Of a stretch of 64,000 nt of DNA, positions 17,797 through 27,119 are shown one piece after another (the first letter of the stretch is position 1; every line of letters begins with the position of its first letter). The stretch lies in the NCBI RefSeq assembly GCF_021608185.1, contig NZ_JAKIHN010000009.1, positions 62,001-126,000 of the forward strand, read 5' to 3'. The stretch is from Flavobacterium anseongense. GTDB lineage: Bacteria > Bacteroidota > Bacteroidia > Flavobacteriales > Flavobacteriaceae. Both the position numbers and the translations under genes were made by a program. The notes below the pieces were generated by a model. The model ran no database searches, had not been told where the DNA came from, and worked only from the letters and a program-made list of their open reading frames with translations.

Positions 17797-18558
17797 ATGA
17801 ACGATTATCATCATTTTAAGTTTACACCTTCGGTTTGGTTAGTACCATCACTGCTGCTTATTCTGATATGGTTTGTATTCTTTTTGGAACATAGTTTCAA
17901 TATTGATTTGACTTCACACGGAATTTTACCACGAACAGTTTCAGGTTTGGAGGGTGTATTTTTTAGTCCGTTTCTTCACGGTAGTCTGAATCATATTGCC
18001 AACAATTCTATTCCGTTATTTATACTCACAACGGCATTGATTTATTTTTACAGAGATATTTCATTAAAAGTATTGTTCTATGGTGTTTTACTTTCCGGTC
18101 TTATTACTTGGGTGATTGGAAGGGAATCCTATCACATTGGTGCCAGCAGTCTAATTTATGTTTTGGTTTCCTTTATTTTCTTTAAAGGAATGATGACACA
18201 ATATTATCGCTTGATGGCTCTATCGATGGCGGTTGTGATGTTTTATGGCGGAATGATTTGGTATGTTTTCCCGGATATAGACAAAACGATTTCCTGGGAA
18301 GGACATTTGGCAGGATTGGTTACAGGATTCTTTTTTGCGATAAGATTTAAAACTCCCGATTATAAAAAAGACATTCAATACAATTGGGAAAGACCGGATT
18401 TTAATCCGGAAGAAGATGCTTTTATGAAGCATTTTGATGAGAATGGAAATTTTGTAAATACACAAAAAGAGGAAGAATCTGTTGAAGAAACAAACTCAAT
18501 CTCGACTCAATATGTTTATGTTTTTAAGGAAACTGACGATGCCAAACAAGTCGAATAG
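17797..18558 (+). CDS. Rhomboid-family intramembrane serine protease
   Basis: 253 residues with about six membrane segments (first at ~13-30). Rhomboid signatures are intact: HGSLNHIANN (H61, N65, N69), the active-site GASS with Ser117, and the catalytic His170 in GHLAGLVTGF. Rhomboids cut membrane proteins inside or next to the bilayer. A soluble acidic C-terminal tail of ~65 residues (~188-253) follows. The substrate is unknown. It is transcribed away from rarA and converges on rlmB, with a palindromic repeat between the stops. Confidence 0.9.
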   Translation: MNDYHHFKFTPSVWLVPSLLLILIWFVFFLEHSFNIDLTSHGILPRTVSGLEGVFFSPFLHGSLNHIANNSIPLFILTTALIYFYRDISLKVLFYGVLLSGLITWVIGRESYHIGASSLIYVLVSFIFFKGMMTQYYRLMALSMAVVMFYGGMIWYVFPDIDKTISWEGHLAGLVTGFFFAIRFKTPDYKKDIQYNWERPDFNPEEDAFMKHFDENGNFVNTQKEEESVEETNSISTQYVYVFKETDDAKQVE

Positions 18559-18566
18559 TTTACTTT

Positions 18567-18660
18567 ATAGCCCCGACCTGCCTGCCGGCAGACAGGTTGC
18601 AGCCAGCTACCGCGTAGTGCGTAAAGCGGGAAAATGGACTGCTGATAAATCCCAAGCCAT
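18567..18660. repeat. Flavobacterial-type GC-rich intergenic repeat between convergent genes
   Basis: The gap between the rhomboid and rlmB stops begins TATAGCCCCGA and contains a near-perfect palindrome, ACCTGCCTGCCGGCAGACAGGT (18576-18597, extending to 18574-18599 with wobble pairs), followed by AGCGGGAAAATGGACTGC. It is far richer in GC than its surroundings. The TAGCCCCGA...AGCGGGAAA frame resembles a dispersed repeat I recall from flavobacterial genomes. It may also serve as a bidirectional terminator. Confidence 0.5.
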
Positions 18661-18667
18661 TCGCTCT

Positions 18668-19402
18668 TTACTGTCTTTGACGTACAGCTTCGTAAAGAAA
18701 TGCTCCACAAGCAACAGAAACATTTAATGAACCAATACTTCCAAACATAGGAAGTTTAGCTTTTTCATCAACGATTTTTAAAACTGATGGATTAATTCCT
18801 CGGTCTTCACTTCCCATGATAATTGCCACGGGTTCGTTAAGTGAAATGTCATAAATGTTTTGGTCTGTTTTTTCGGTAGCGGCAACGGTTTTTATTCCGC
18901 TTCCCTGAAGGTGGAAAATGGCATCTTTGATATGTTCAACTTTGCAGATTGGTACATTAAATACGGCACCTGCAGAAGTTTTTACTGTATCACCATTTAC
19001 AGGCGCAGAACCCGCTTTTTGGACAATGATTCCGTCAACACCGGTACATTCAGCTGTACGGATAATGGCACCAAAGTTTCGCGCATCGCTCAGTTGGTCT
19101 AAAATTAAAAACAACGGCATTTTACCTGATTCGAGCACTTTTTCAATCAAAGTTTCTAAATCGTGAAAGGCGATAGGAGAGATGGTTGCTACGGCACCTT
19201 GATGGTTGTTGGAAGTTAATCGGTTTAATTTCTCGACCGGAACGTAGGAGAAGTTGATGCTTTTTTGTTTCATCACTTTCATTAATTCTTTCATTAAATC
19301 GCCTTGCGTGTCCGATTGAATAAATACTTTGTCAATTGCTGCACCCGATTGAATACCTTCTATAATTGCTCTGATTCCGAAGATTTGATGTTCTTTTTCC
19401 AT
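18668..19402 (-). CDS. rlmB: 23S rRNA (guanosine-2'-O-)-methyltransferase RlmB, SpoU/TrmH family
   Basis: 244 residues from ATG 19402. A longer frame to 19426 would run through the -7 box TATCTTTG (19414-19407), so the inner start is chosen. The N-terminal substrate-binding domain opens EHQIFGIRAIIEGI. The SPOUT knot motifs are present: LDQLSDARNFGAIIRTAE, then IIMGSEDRGINP, then LNVSVACGAFLYE. The family methylates G2251 (E. coli numbering) in the 23S P-loop using S-adenosylmethionine. The gene lies directly downstream of the susD terminator but has its own promoter. Confidence 0.92.
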   Translation of the reverse strand: MEKEHQIFGIRAIIEGIQSGAAIDKVFIQSDTQGDLMKELMKVMKQKSINFSYVPVEKLNRLTSNNHQGAVATISPIAFHDLETLIEKVLESGKMPLFLILDQLSDARNFGAIIRTAECTGVDGIIVQKAGSAPVNGDTVKTSAGAVFNVPICKVEHIKDAIFHLQGSGIKTVAATEKTDQNIYDISLNEPVAIIMGSEDRGINPSVLKIVDEKAKLPMFGSIGSLNVSVACGAFLYEAVRQRQ

Positions 19403-19406
19403 GGCG

Positions 19407-19414
19407 CAAAGATA
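19407..19414 (-). promoter_or_regulatory. -7 box TATCTTTG of rlmB
   Basis: On the minus strand TATCTTTG ends 4 nt before the ATG (TTTGCGCCATG). It matches TAnnTTTG, and the near leaderless arrangement decides the rlmB start. The susD terminator lies immediately upstream. Confidence 0.6.
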
Positions 19415-19415
19415 T

Positions 19416-19445
19416 AAAAAAACCACCCCGAATTGGGATGGTTTT
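19416..19445 (-). terminator. Terminator of the susCD operon
   Basis: On the minus strand the hairpin AAAACCATCCC-aattc-GGGGTGGTTTT is followed by a T-run, 22 nt past the susD stop. It has one mismatch in the stem. It separates susCD from rlmB. Confidence 0.7.
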
Positions 19446-19467
19446 AGATTATAAAAACATTCTAAGT

Positions 19468-20931
19468 TTAATTAATGTCCCAGAAAACTTTTACTCTCAT
19501 TCTGTCAAGACCACCAATTGCTTCAACAGCATTTTGGTAATTTGTAGTGTTTACAGTTCTTTCATTAATTGAGTAAAATAATCTTTTTGGAACTTCGCCA
19601 TCAGCTGTAGGTGAAGCGTTCGAAGGTGCTACTAACACAGGGAAATCAAGTCTTCTATATGATGTCCAACCTTCAAATGGTCTGTTGTAAAAAGCTAACC
19701 AAGCTTGTGTTCCAATTTTTTCCTTCCAATCACCAGCTGCTGTCGAATATGCTACAGAAGGATTACTTAAATAAGAAGATGCTTGTGTAGCTAATCCCCA
19801 GAATTCAAATGATGCTGTAATGGCTTGGTTATAATAATATTCCTCTGAATTACCTACAGTATAACCTCTTGCGGCAGCTTCGGCTAAATAAAAGTTCATC
19901 TCTGTAGCTTCAATAAGTTGTCCATTAAAGTTTGGCTGTCTAAATACGCTTCCAATTTGAGAAAATGAAGAAAAATTATTATTGGCAGCACCATATATAC
20001 CTCCTACATATATTCCACCAACACTTGAAAAATAAACAGCTCTTCTTGGGTCATTAAGCCCATTCATTACATCTACAAGGGTCTTGGATGCAACAAAATC
20101 GTTTCTATTACTCGCAACTAATTGCTCATATATCGGATTATAATTTGGAGCTGATCCCGGATAATTAAATGAAGCGTTTTCAAGGTTAGTTAAAATAACG
20201 CCACTATTAAAGGCACTTTCTACAGTTGATTTAGATAAAGTTGGGTTAACGTCGGCTAAATTGATTCCTAATTTAAGTTTTAATGAGTTTCCAAATAATT
20301 TCCATTTTTGAATATCTCCTCCAAATAGGTATTCTCCTGTTGAGAAAGAAGTAGTGCTGTCGTCAAGTAATGCTAATGCTGCATTTAGTCTAGTTATTAA
20401 ATCAGGATAAATTGACGCATCATCATCATATTTTGGCAGTTTAATATTTATATTTAAACTTTCAGAATAAGGGACATCACCAAATGTATCAACTATTACT
20501 TGAAAGGTATAAACATTTAATATTTCAATAATAGCCAATTTGTTTTGTTGCTGTACTTGCCAAACAGCATTTGAAGCGCCAGTTGGTAATGTTTCCAGGG
20601 TGATTATTTCTTTCGCAGAATTTAGGTTGCCTAAAACATCTCTGTAAAGACTATTCCAGTGGTTGTCTGGTACAGCTCTAGATACAAGTCTATATCGTGA
20701 CTCATCATTGTAAGTGGTTTGAGCCCAATATTGGGTAAAGAAACGGAATGGACTAAAATTCACTTCAGGAGTTGTCATTTGATCCATTAATTTCTTTTCA
20801 GCATTTGTTAATAACGTCTCCGCTGGCACATCATAAGGTGCATCGGCATTGTTATTAAAATCATCCGTATTGTTGTTACATCCTATTCCTAAGAACGAGA
20901 GTAAAACTAGTAATAAGATTATCTTTTTCAT
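19468..20931 (-). CDS. SusD/RagB-family nutrient-binding outer membrane lipoprotein
   Basis: 487 residues, typical length. A lipoprotein signal peptide (LLLVLLSFLGIGC) has lipobox Cys18. The body matches the SusD-like group 2 type, with TPR-like helices: QYWAQTTYNDESRY (~67-80) and the C-terminal AWLAFYNRPFEGWTSYRRLDFP. SusD proteins form the lid over a SusC barrel and bind oligosaccharides or peptides at the surface. The start is 3 nt after the susC stop, so the two form one transcript. No glycosidase, sulfatase, peptidase or sensor is adjacent, so the substrate cannot be inferred. Confidence 0.92.
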   Translation of the reverse strand: MKKIILLLVLLSFLGIGCNNNTDDFNNNADAPYDVPAETLLTNAEKKLMDQMTTPEVNFSPFRFFTQYWAQTTYNDESRYRLVSRAVPDNHWNSLYRDVLGNLNSAKEIITLETLPTGASNAVWQVQQQNKLAIIEILNVYTFQVIVDTFGDVPYSESLNINIKLPKYDDDASIYPDLITRLNAALALLDDSTTSFSTGEYLFGGDIQKWKLFGNSLKLKLGINLADVNPTLSKSTVESAFNSGVILTNLENASFNYPGSAPNYNPIYEQLVASNRNDFVASKTLVDVMNGLNDPRRAVYFSSVGGIYVGGIYGAANNNFSSFSQIGSVFRQPNFNGQLIEATEMNFYLAEAAARGYTVGNSEEYYYNQAITASFEFWGLATQASSYLSNPSVAYSTAAGDWKEKIGTQAWLAFYNRPFEGWTSYRRLDFPVLVAPSNASPTADGEVPKRLFYSINERTVNTTNYQNAVEAIGGLDRMRVKVFWDIN

Positions 20932-20934
20932 TTT

Positions 20935-23900
20935 TTAGAAATTTATTTTAACATTAAATGCATATACTTTTTCGGAAGGCATTACACCCGATTGATATCC
21001 TTGAACATTACCTGCAGAGTTCCCTGCTTCAGGGTCAGCGTGTGGAAGTTTTTTATCAATAATCCAAAGATTTGTCCCAGTTATACCAATTGAAGCTCCG
21101 GTAATAAATGTTTTTTCAAGTATTTTTGATGAAAAATTATAAGTAAGGCCAATCTCTCTTAATTTTACATAGGATGCATCATAAATAAATGCTTTGTTTG
21201 GAGCAGCTCCAGAGCCATATGCAGCGCCAGCTGTAGAAGCATCAATTCTAATATTATTTGGAGTTCCGTCTTCTAAAACACCTGGCAAGATTACACCTCC
21301 AGAATCAGCACCTCCTGTTAAAGGATCTCTTAGTGGGTTTCCTAAGTCATTATTTCCGGCACTTTCTGCATAAATTCCGGTGTATTGTCCATAAGATTGG
21401 TCAAGTGAAAAAACATCACCACCTTGTTTGATATCAATTAAGAAATTGAAAGTAAGGTTTTTGTATGTAAATCTATTGGTTATACCCGCAATCCAATCGG
21501 CTTGAATATTACCAATTACTTTATCACTATCGGTTAAATAAAAGCCATCGGCATCTATTACTCTATTACCATTATCGTCGTAGACAAAATCAGTACCTCT
21601 TAGAGTTCCATAGGGTTCTCCAACTGTTGCATTCAATGAAACTCCGTCTTGGAATGAAGCTAATTGAAGATTAGACCTTCCTTCATCTAGTTTTATAAGC
21701 TCATTTTTATTTTTTGACCAGTTTACTCCAACCATCCATTTAAAATCAGTCGTTTTAATTGGGTACCCAGACAAAGCAATTTCAATACCTTTGTTTTGTA
21801 ACTCTCCGGCATTAATTTGTGAGAAAGAATAACCTGTAGAAGTTGATTGTGGCACATTAAAAATTTGATTGAATGTATTTGTCTTATATACTGATAAATC
21901 AAAATTTAATCTTTTGCTGAACATTTCAGCTTCTATACCAAACTCCCAAGTTTTTTGAAGTTCTGGTTTTAGTTTTTCAAAATCAACAAATACAGTACTG
22001 TTTCCAAAAGTAGGATTTGAACCAACAAGACCATTGTTTACTCTAGCTCCTAAAGTACCAAAAGCAGGATCATTACCAACTTCTGCGTAGCTTAATCTTA
22101 TTTTGCCTAAACTTAGCCAATCTATTTTTGCAAATTGAGAAAAAACAAAACTTGTACCTAAGGAATAATAACCATAAGTATCATTGTTTTTAGGTAGTGC
22201 TGTAGAATTATCTAAACGATATGAACCTTCTAAGTATAGTGCTTTTTTATAATCAAAAGAAACTTGCCCATAAATTCCAAATTTTTCATATCTGTATTCT
22301 TCTTCTACTGGTGCGATAAAAACATTAGAATTAGCTAAAGTAAATAAACCTGGCGAGGCTAAACCTCCAGTTGTAGATCCTTCAAATTCATCAGCACTTG
22401 CTTTTATAAATGATGTTCCACCTAAAATTTTTATTCCTAAATCGTTAGTTAATCTTTTATCGTAGGTGGTTATAAAGTCATAAGTTGATTGAAGAAAGCT
22501 TCTGGTATATAAATTGTATCCAGAAGTTTCGTTAATTTGACTAATTCCAAACTCTTCAGCATGACTTCCAATAGCTTTTCTCATTTCTTGTCTGTCATTG
22601 GAACTTTCTACAGTTACCCTTCCTAAGATATTCAAATCTTTTGTTACGTCAAGAATTAAGCTTGATCCTATAATAACTCGAGTTCTATCATCAGAAGAAT
22701 AATTTTGGTATCTATCCCAGTAAGGATTGTTCCAATAAGCTGGAGTAAAATCACCACCTAAAGGGTCAGCAAAATTCCATGTTGCATTAGTGTTAGTTCT
22801 AGAATATTCTCTTTGTAATTCTTTGATATCAACATTAACAGGCCACCATTGTCTAAACCCCGTCATTATATTATCGCCATATCCTAAATTGTTTCTACCG
22901 ATGGTTGTTTGGTCAGAATATGTTAAAAAAGCAGTAACTCTTAGTTTTTCTGATAAATTCCTAGAGAAATTTCCATTAATAACGTTTCTGTTCAGTCTAC
23001 TATTTGGAAGTGTTCCAGTTTCATAGTTATTAGTAAATCCGAAGTTATAAGTGCTTTTATCGTCACCTCCATTAATATTTATACTATTTATGCTTCCAAA
23101 CGATTTATTAAAAAACTTTGAAGGGTCGTTTTTTGCAGCAACCCATGGTGTAGCTTGACCAAAATTTGGATTTCCTTCTACGAATGAATTCCATTGATAA
23201 ACATTTAAATTTGGGTCGAATTCATTTCCATAGGAAGCATCGTCTCCTGTTGGTGTTATAAAATCATCATTACCGTCTCCATCAACATCTTCAACAAAGA
23301 AACTATCTGGCCCGGCATAACCTTCTCCGTATTTATTTTGATAAGTTGGAAAAGTTTCTTTATTAATCATCCCAATAGATGTTGTAGAACTATATGTAAT
23401 TCCCATTCCTTTTCCTTGCTTTCCTTTCTTCGTAGTAATCATAATTGCCCCATTTGCTGCTTGACTGCCATATAGTGCAGTTGCAGCAGCACCTTTAAGA
23501 ACTGTTAGTGATTCTATATTGTTTGGGTCAATGTCACTTGCAGAGTTACCAAAATCAAATCCATCTCTACCGTTAGCGGCGTCTCTAGTATTTAGGTTGG
23601 TATTAGTTATTGGCACACCATCTAAAACTATTAAGGCTTGATTATTTCCAGAGATACTTTTAGTTCCTCTTAATACAATATTAGTAGAGCCGCCAAAGTT
23701 TGAATTTCTTCTAACTTCAAGCCCAGCAACTCTTCCGGATAAGCTGTTAGTAAAGTTGTTAGTTGGTACTTGATTAATTTCATCACCAGAAAGTTTTTGT
23801 GCCGCATATCCTAAAGATTTCTTTTCTCTAGTGATACCTAAAGCTGTAACAACTACGCCTTCCAATTCAACGGCGTCTTCTTTCATCTTTACGTTAATTG

Positions 23901-24165
23901 TTGTCGATGAAGCCACAATTTCCTGCGATTTCATTCCAACAAAATTAAAGACAAGTGTTTGTGTGGCATCAGCTTTAATCGAGTACTTACCGTCAATGTC
24001 GGTCTGTACGCCAGTTGAAGTTCCCTTTACGAGAACATTTACCCCAGGAATCGGTAATCCGCTGTTGTCAGAAACAACTCCGGAAACAACCCTGTCTTGT
24101 GCAAAAGATATTTGCACCAATAACGCTATGAATAGCGTCAAGAATCCATTTAACTTTGTTTTCAT
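20935..24165 (-). CDS. SusC/RagA-family TonB-linked outer membrane transporter
   Basis: 1076 residues. Signal peptide 1-22 (LTLFIALLVQISFAQ). A carboxypeptidase-D-like domain at ~26-95 contains VSGVVSDNSGLPIPGVNVLVKGT. Then a TonB-box-like acidic stretch (EDAVELEGVVVTALGI), a plug domain with GRVAGLEVRR and LIVLDGVPI (~145-190), and a C-terminal beta-barrel ending in KVYAFNVKINF with a terminal Phe. SusC barrels import ligands delivered by the SusD lipoprotein using TonB energy. The substrate is unknown. A 31-nt element shared with the giant adhesin upstream region lies ~150 nt before the ATG. Confidence 0.94.
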   Translation of the reverse strand: MKTKLNGFLTLFIALLVQISFAQDRVVSGVVSDNSGLPIPGVNVLVKGTSTGVQTDIDGKYSIKADATQTLVFNFVGMKSQEIVASSTTINVKMKEDAVELEGVVVTALGITREKKSLGYAAQKLSGDEINQVPTNNFTNSLSGRVAGLEVRRNSNFGGSTNIVLRGTKSISGNNQALIVLDGVPITNTNLNTRDAANGRDGFDFGNSASDIDPNNIESLTVLKGAAATALYGSQAANGAIMITTKKGKQGKGMGITYSSTTSIGMINKETFPTYQNKYGEGYAGPDSFFVEDVDGDGNDDFITPTGDDASYGNEFDPNLNVYQWNSFVEGNPNFGQATPWVAAKNDPSKFFNKSFGSINSININGGDDKSTYNFGFTNNYETGTLPNSRLNRNVINGNFSRNLSEKLRVTAFLTYSDQTTIGRNNLGYGDNIMTGFRQWWPVNVDIKELQREYSRTNTNATWNFADPLGGDFTPAYWNNPYWDRYQNYSSDDRTRVIIGSSLILDVTKDLNILGRVTVESSNDRQEMRKAIGSHAEEFGISQINETSGYNLYTRSFLQSTYDFITTYDKRLTNDLGIKILGGTSFIKASADEFEGSTTGGLASPGLFTLANSNVFIAPVEEEYRYEKFGIYGQVSFDYKKALYLEGSYRLDNSTALPKNNDTYGYYSLGTSFVFSQFAKIDWLSLGKIRLSYAEVGNDPAFGTLGARVNNGLVGSNPTFGNSTVFVDFEKLKPELQKTWEFGIEAEMFSKRLNFDLSVYKTNTFNQIFNVPQSTSTGYSFSQINAGELQNKGIEIALSGYPIKTTDFKWMVGVNWSKNKNELIKLDEGRSNLQLASFQDGVSLNATVGEPYGTLRGTDFVYDDNGNRVIDADGFYLTDSDKVIGNIQADWIAGITNRFTYKNLTFNFLIDIKQGGDVFSLDQSYGQYTGIYAESAGNNDLGNPLRDPLTGGADSGGVILPGVLEDGTPNNIRIDASTAGAAYGSGAAPNKAFIYDASYVKLREIGLTYNFSSKILEKTFITGASIGITGTNLWIIDKKLPHADPEAGNSAGNVQGYQSGVMPSEKVYAFNVKINF

Positions 24166-24316
24166 TTTATAATTTGGTTATAATTAGTCTATCAAAATTC
24201 TGTAAAATTTATCATAAATCCTAACTAAATGTTAAAATTTTATGTTAATGTTTGTAAAATGTGTGAATTATATAAAACTTTCAAATGATTATGAAAAATA
24301 ATTAAATAATTCGCAA

Positions 24317-24347
24317 TTAATAATCGATGAAGTGCACGTTTTTTTAA
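24317..24347. promoter_or_regulatory. Candidate regulatory element upstream of susC
   Basis: Reads TTAATAATCGATGAAGTGCA then CGTTTTTTTAA. It aligns with 11984-12013 with two substitutions and one single-base gap. It lies 151 nt upstream of the susC ATG (minus strand) and ~28 nt past the stop of the BamA-like gene. No regulator gene is nearby. Confidence 0.5.
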
Positions 24348-24374
24348 CAAATAAATGCAGGTTTGAATCCTGAA

Positions 24375-26042
24375 TTAAAAACTTGCCTTAAAACTAATGT
24401 GGACGATAGAGTTTGAAAGTTTTATAGCCTGTTCATTGGTGCTTCCGTTGGCATATACGATATTAAAAAGCCCATTTTTGGTTAATAATCCAAATCCAAA
24501 GCCCAGGCCGAGAAGATTTTGATTACTGTCTGCTGTCTTGTCTTGAAGATATCCGTAATCAATAATCGAATGAACATACAAATTTGGAGTAAGTACATAT
24601 CGGTATTCGGAGAGTATTGAGCCAAATAAATTCCCCTGCAAACTATTTTCGTTAAAACCACGAATTGAATTTATGCCGCCAAAGCGTTGTAACTCGTTTA
24701 CAATGTAATTGCTACTTTGTAAATAGAAATTTTGTGATTTGATGTTTACAATGTTTCTCGGATTCAAATAGAAATTGTGTTTTGCAAACAGACTTCCAAA
24801 AAATTGACTGTCGGAAATCAGTTTGGCATCTCTTTTACCGGTGCCTATTTTCAAATCAATAGAAGTTTTTTCAGGAAAAAGAAAATCGTCATTCTTGAAA
24901 TCGACATATTCTAAAGCGGTAGTTATGTACGAATTGTCAAAATCACTCAAGGTGGATGAATTAATATTTTGAATATCGCTCGATTCTGTTGATTGATAGC
25001 CAAGGTACAGGCGAGTGTTATAATTGAAATAATAACCTAAGTTTATGGCCGTTTTTGTATTTTGAAAAGTACTGTCTTGCTTGAATATATTTAATTCTGC
25101 TTTTATTCCTAACGGACTTTTAAAAATATATGGGAGCTCAACTCCGAGGTTAAATGTTTTTTGGTCCTGACCGTCGCTTTTCCAATACAAGGATAATTTT
25201 TCACCCGAGTTCAAGATATTGTTTAAAACCAAATCGATATAGCCGCTAAAAATAACTTTCTTGTTTTCGTCATTGGTAAAGCCTACATAACCATCAAAAG
25301 TATTTGGTTTGGTTTTTTCCAGATAGACATAAATTTTGGTTGAGTCTTTTGTGAAAAGTATTTCGGGATATTTACTTTGTTTTACAAATCGGAACTTTTC
25401 AAAGTCATTGTACAGCTTATCTAAATTCTTTTGATTAAAAACTTTGTTTCGGTATAACCGGATAATGTTCTTTTTGTGTCCTTCGGGAAATTTGTCATAA
25501 CCGTTAATCACAATATCGTTTACCTGTCTTTTGATTTCGGTTGTAATCGATAAGTCGGCAGTCAGAAAGTCTTTAGATTTTTGAATATTGACAAGCTTTA
25601 CTTTCGCCATCGAAAAACCATTGGTTTCCAATTTTTTTAAAGTGGCATTTAAAAAGCTTTCGGTTTCTTCGTATGGAATGGTTAAAGTGTCGTTTTTGAT
25701 TGTGTAATTTGCGGCGATATTTTCCTGATATTTTATACCTATATATATGTACGCATAATTTATTTTTTTTTCAAGGCTGTATTTGAAGCAAAAAGTTGAA
25801 TCATCCGGTTTGAAATTTTCCGTCAATTGACTTTCTAAATAACCACTTTTGGTAAGCTTTTCATAAAACAAATTATTCTCATCTAGGATTGATTTGGCAT
25901 TTTTGTGCTTCAAAACATAGCCAATACTGTCGATAATTTTAGTTTCTTTTTCGTTTTGACCGATAATTTTCAGATGGAATTCCTGAGCAGAAATGTATCC
26001 GCTTGACGTAATGAAGATAAAAAAAAGGAAAAACTTTTTCAA
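24375..26042 (-). CDS. BamA/TamA-family outer membrane protein (POTRA plus barrel), TTG start
   Basis: 555 residues. The signal peptide (KKFFLFFIFITSSGYISAQ) is complete only if translation begins at TTG 26042-26040: an in-frame TAA lies two codons upstream and there is no ATG in between. Residues ~20-190 look like POTRA-type alpha/beta repeats. The C-terminal half is a 16-strand-like barrel with GINSIRGFNENSLQG, the IRGF signature of the Omp85/D15 superfamily, and a terminal Phe (SFKASF). Family members insert or translocate proteins at the outer membrane. At 555 residues it is shorter than true BamA, so I call the superfamily only. It is upstream of susC on the same strand, with a 209-nt gap. 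Confidence 0.82.
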   Translation of the reverse strand: MKKFFLFFIFITSSGYISAQEFHLKIIGQNEKETKIIDSIGYVLKHKNAKSILDENNLFYEKLTKSGYLESQLTENFKPDDSTFCFKYSLEKKINYAYIYIGIKYQENIAANYTIKNDTLTIPYEETESFLNATLKKLETNGFSMAKVKLVNIQKSKDFLTADLSITTEIKRQVNDIVINGYDKFPEGHKKNIIRLYRNKVFNQKNLDKLYNDFEKFRFVKQSKYPEILFTKDSTKIYVYLEKTKPNTFDGYVGFTNDENKKVIFSGYIDLVLNNILNSGEKLSLYWKSDGQDQKTFNLGVELPYIFKSPLGIKAELNIFKQDSTFQNTKTAINLGYYFNYNTRLYLGYQSTESSDIQNINSSTLSDFDNSYITTALEYVDFKNDDFLFPEKTSIDLKIGTGKRDAKLISDSQFFGSLFAKHNFYLNPRNIVNIKSQNFYLQSSNYIVNELQRFGGINSIRGFNENSLQGNLFGSILSEYRYVLTPNLYVHSIIDYGYLQDKTADSNQNLLGLGFGFGLLTKNGLFNIVYANGSTNEQAIKLSNSIVHISFKASF

Positions 26043-26141
26043 CTGTTAGAATTATTTGATTCAAAATAACGTAAAAAATCTGTTTTTATTGCCGATAATC
26101 GGACGGAAAAAGAATGTCTTTGAAAATTAATTAATTATGAT

Positions 26142-26171
26142 TTGTTTCGTTGAAAATAATTACTACATTTG
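26142..26171 (+). promoter_or_regulatory. Promoter of the ribosomal protein supercluster
   Basis: The -33 TTG (26142-26144) and -7 box TACATTTG (26164-26171) are separated by 19 nt, an excellent fit to the Bacteroidetes housekeeping promoter. The expected start near 26178 gives a ~47-nt leader before rpsL. A small perfect dyad CCGATAATCGG (26092-26102) lies upstream. Confidence 0.8.
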
Positions 26172-26224
26172 CAACCCCTAAAAAAGCGGGATTTTAACAA
26201 ATAAAGAAAAATTAGTATTTAATT

Positions 26225-26608
26225 ATGCCAACAATTCAACAATTAGTAAGAACAGGAAGAACTCAGATCACTAAGAAGAGTAAATCGGTTGCTTTAGATT
26301 CTTGTCCTCAAAGAAGAGGTGTTTGTACGCGTGTTTACACTACTACTCCAAAAAAACCAAACTCTGCAATGCGTAAAGTTGCGCGTGTACGTTTGACTAA
26401 TGGAAATGAGGTGAATGCTTACATCCCAGGAGAAGGACACAATCTACAAGAGCACTCGATAGTATTAGTGCGAGGCGGAAGGGTAAAAGATTTACCGGGA
26501 GTTAGATACCACATTGTGCGTGGTGCGCTTGATACATCAGGTGTAGCAGGAAGAACACAAAGAAGATCTAAGTACGGTGCTAAACGCCCAAAAGAAGCAA
26601 AAAAGTAA
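26225..26608 (+). CDS. rpsL: 30S ribosomal protein S12
   Basis: 127 residues, near the normal bacterial length. S12 lines the decoding centre of the 30S subunit. The conserved [17 protein letters not shown] and the loop [14 protein letters not shown] are intact. Lys43 and Lys88, positions where changes give streptomycin resistance in other bacteria, are unaltered. The first gene of the cluster, 24 nt before rpsG, driven by the promoter at 26142-26171. Confidence 0.98.
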
Positions 26609-26632
26609 TTTAAAAACTTTTAAAGTAAAGAC

Positions 26633-27109
26633 ATGAGAAAAAGAGCGGCAAAGAAAAGACCACTTTTACCAGATCCAAAATTTAACGATCAGTTAGTAAC
26701 ACGTTTCGTGAACAACCTAATGTGGGACGGTAAGAAATCGACAGCTTTCAAAGTATTTTATGATGCTATGGAAATTGTAGAAACAAAAAAGAACAATGAT
26801 GAAAAATCGTCATTAGAAGTATGGAAAGATGCTTTAACAAACGTTATGCCTCACGTAGAAGTACGTAGTCGTAGAGTTGGTGGAGCTACATTCCAAATCC
26901 CTATGCAAATTCGTCCGGACAGAAAAATCTCTATGGCCATGAAGTGGATGATACTTTATGCTCGTAAAAGAAACGAGAAATCGATGTCAGGAAAATTAGC
27001 TTCTGAAATTTTAGCTGCGGCTAAAGAAGAAGGTGCTGCTGTTAAAAAGAGAATGGATACTCACAAAATGGCAGAAGCAAATAAAGCATTCTCTCACTTC
27101 AGATTTTAA
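26633..27109 (+). CDS. rpsG: 30S ribosomal protein S7
   Basis: 158 residues. S7 nucleates assembly of the 30S head and contacts E-site tRNA. Conserved stretches are the opening [33 protein letters not shown], and the C-terminal [25 protein letters not shown] helix. It sits between rpsL and fusA in the str operon order, with 10 nt to fusA. Confidence 0.98.
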   Translation: MRKRAAKKRPLLPDPKFNDQLVTRFVNNLMWDGKKSTAFKVFYDAMEIVETKKNNDEKSSLEVWKDALTNVMPHVEVRSRRVGGATFQIPMQIRPDRKISMAMKWMILYARKRNEKSMSGKLASEILAAAKEEGAAVKKRMDTHKMAEANKAFSHFRF

Positions 27110-27119
27110 TATTTAAGAA

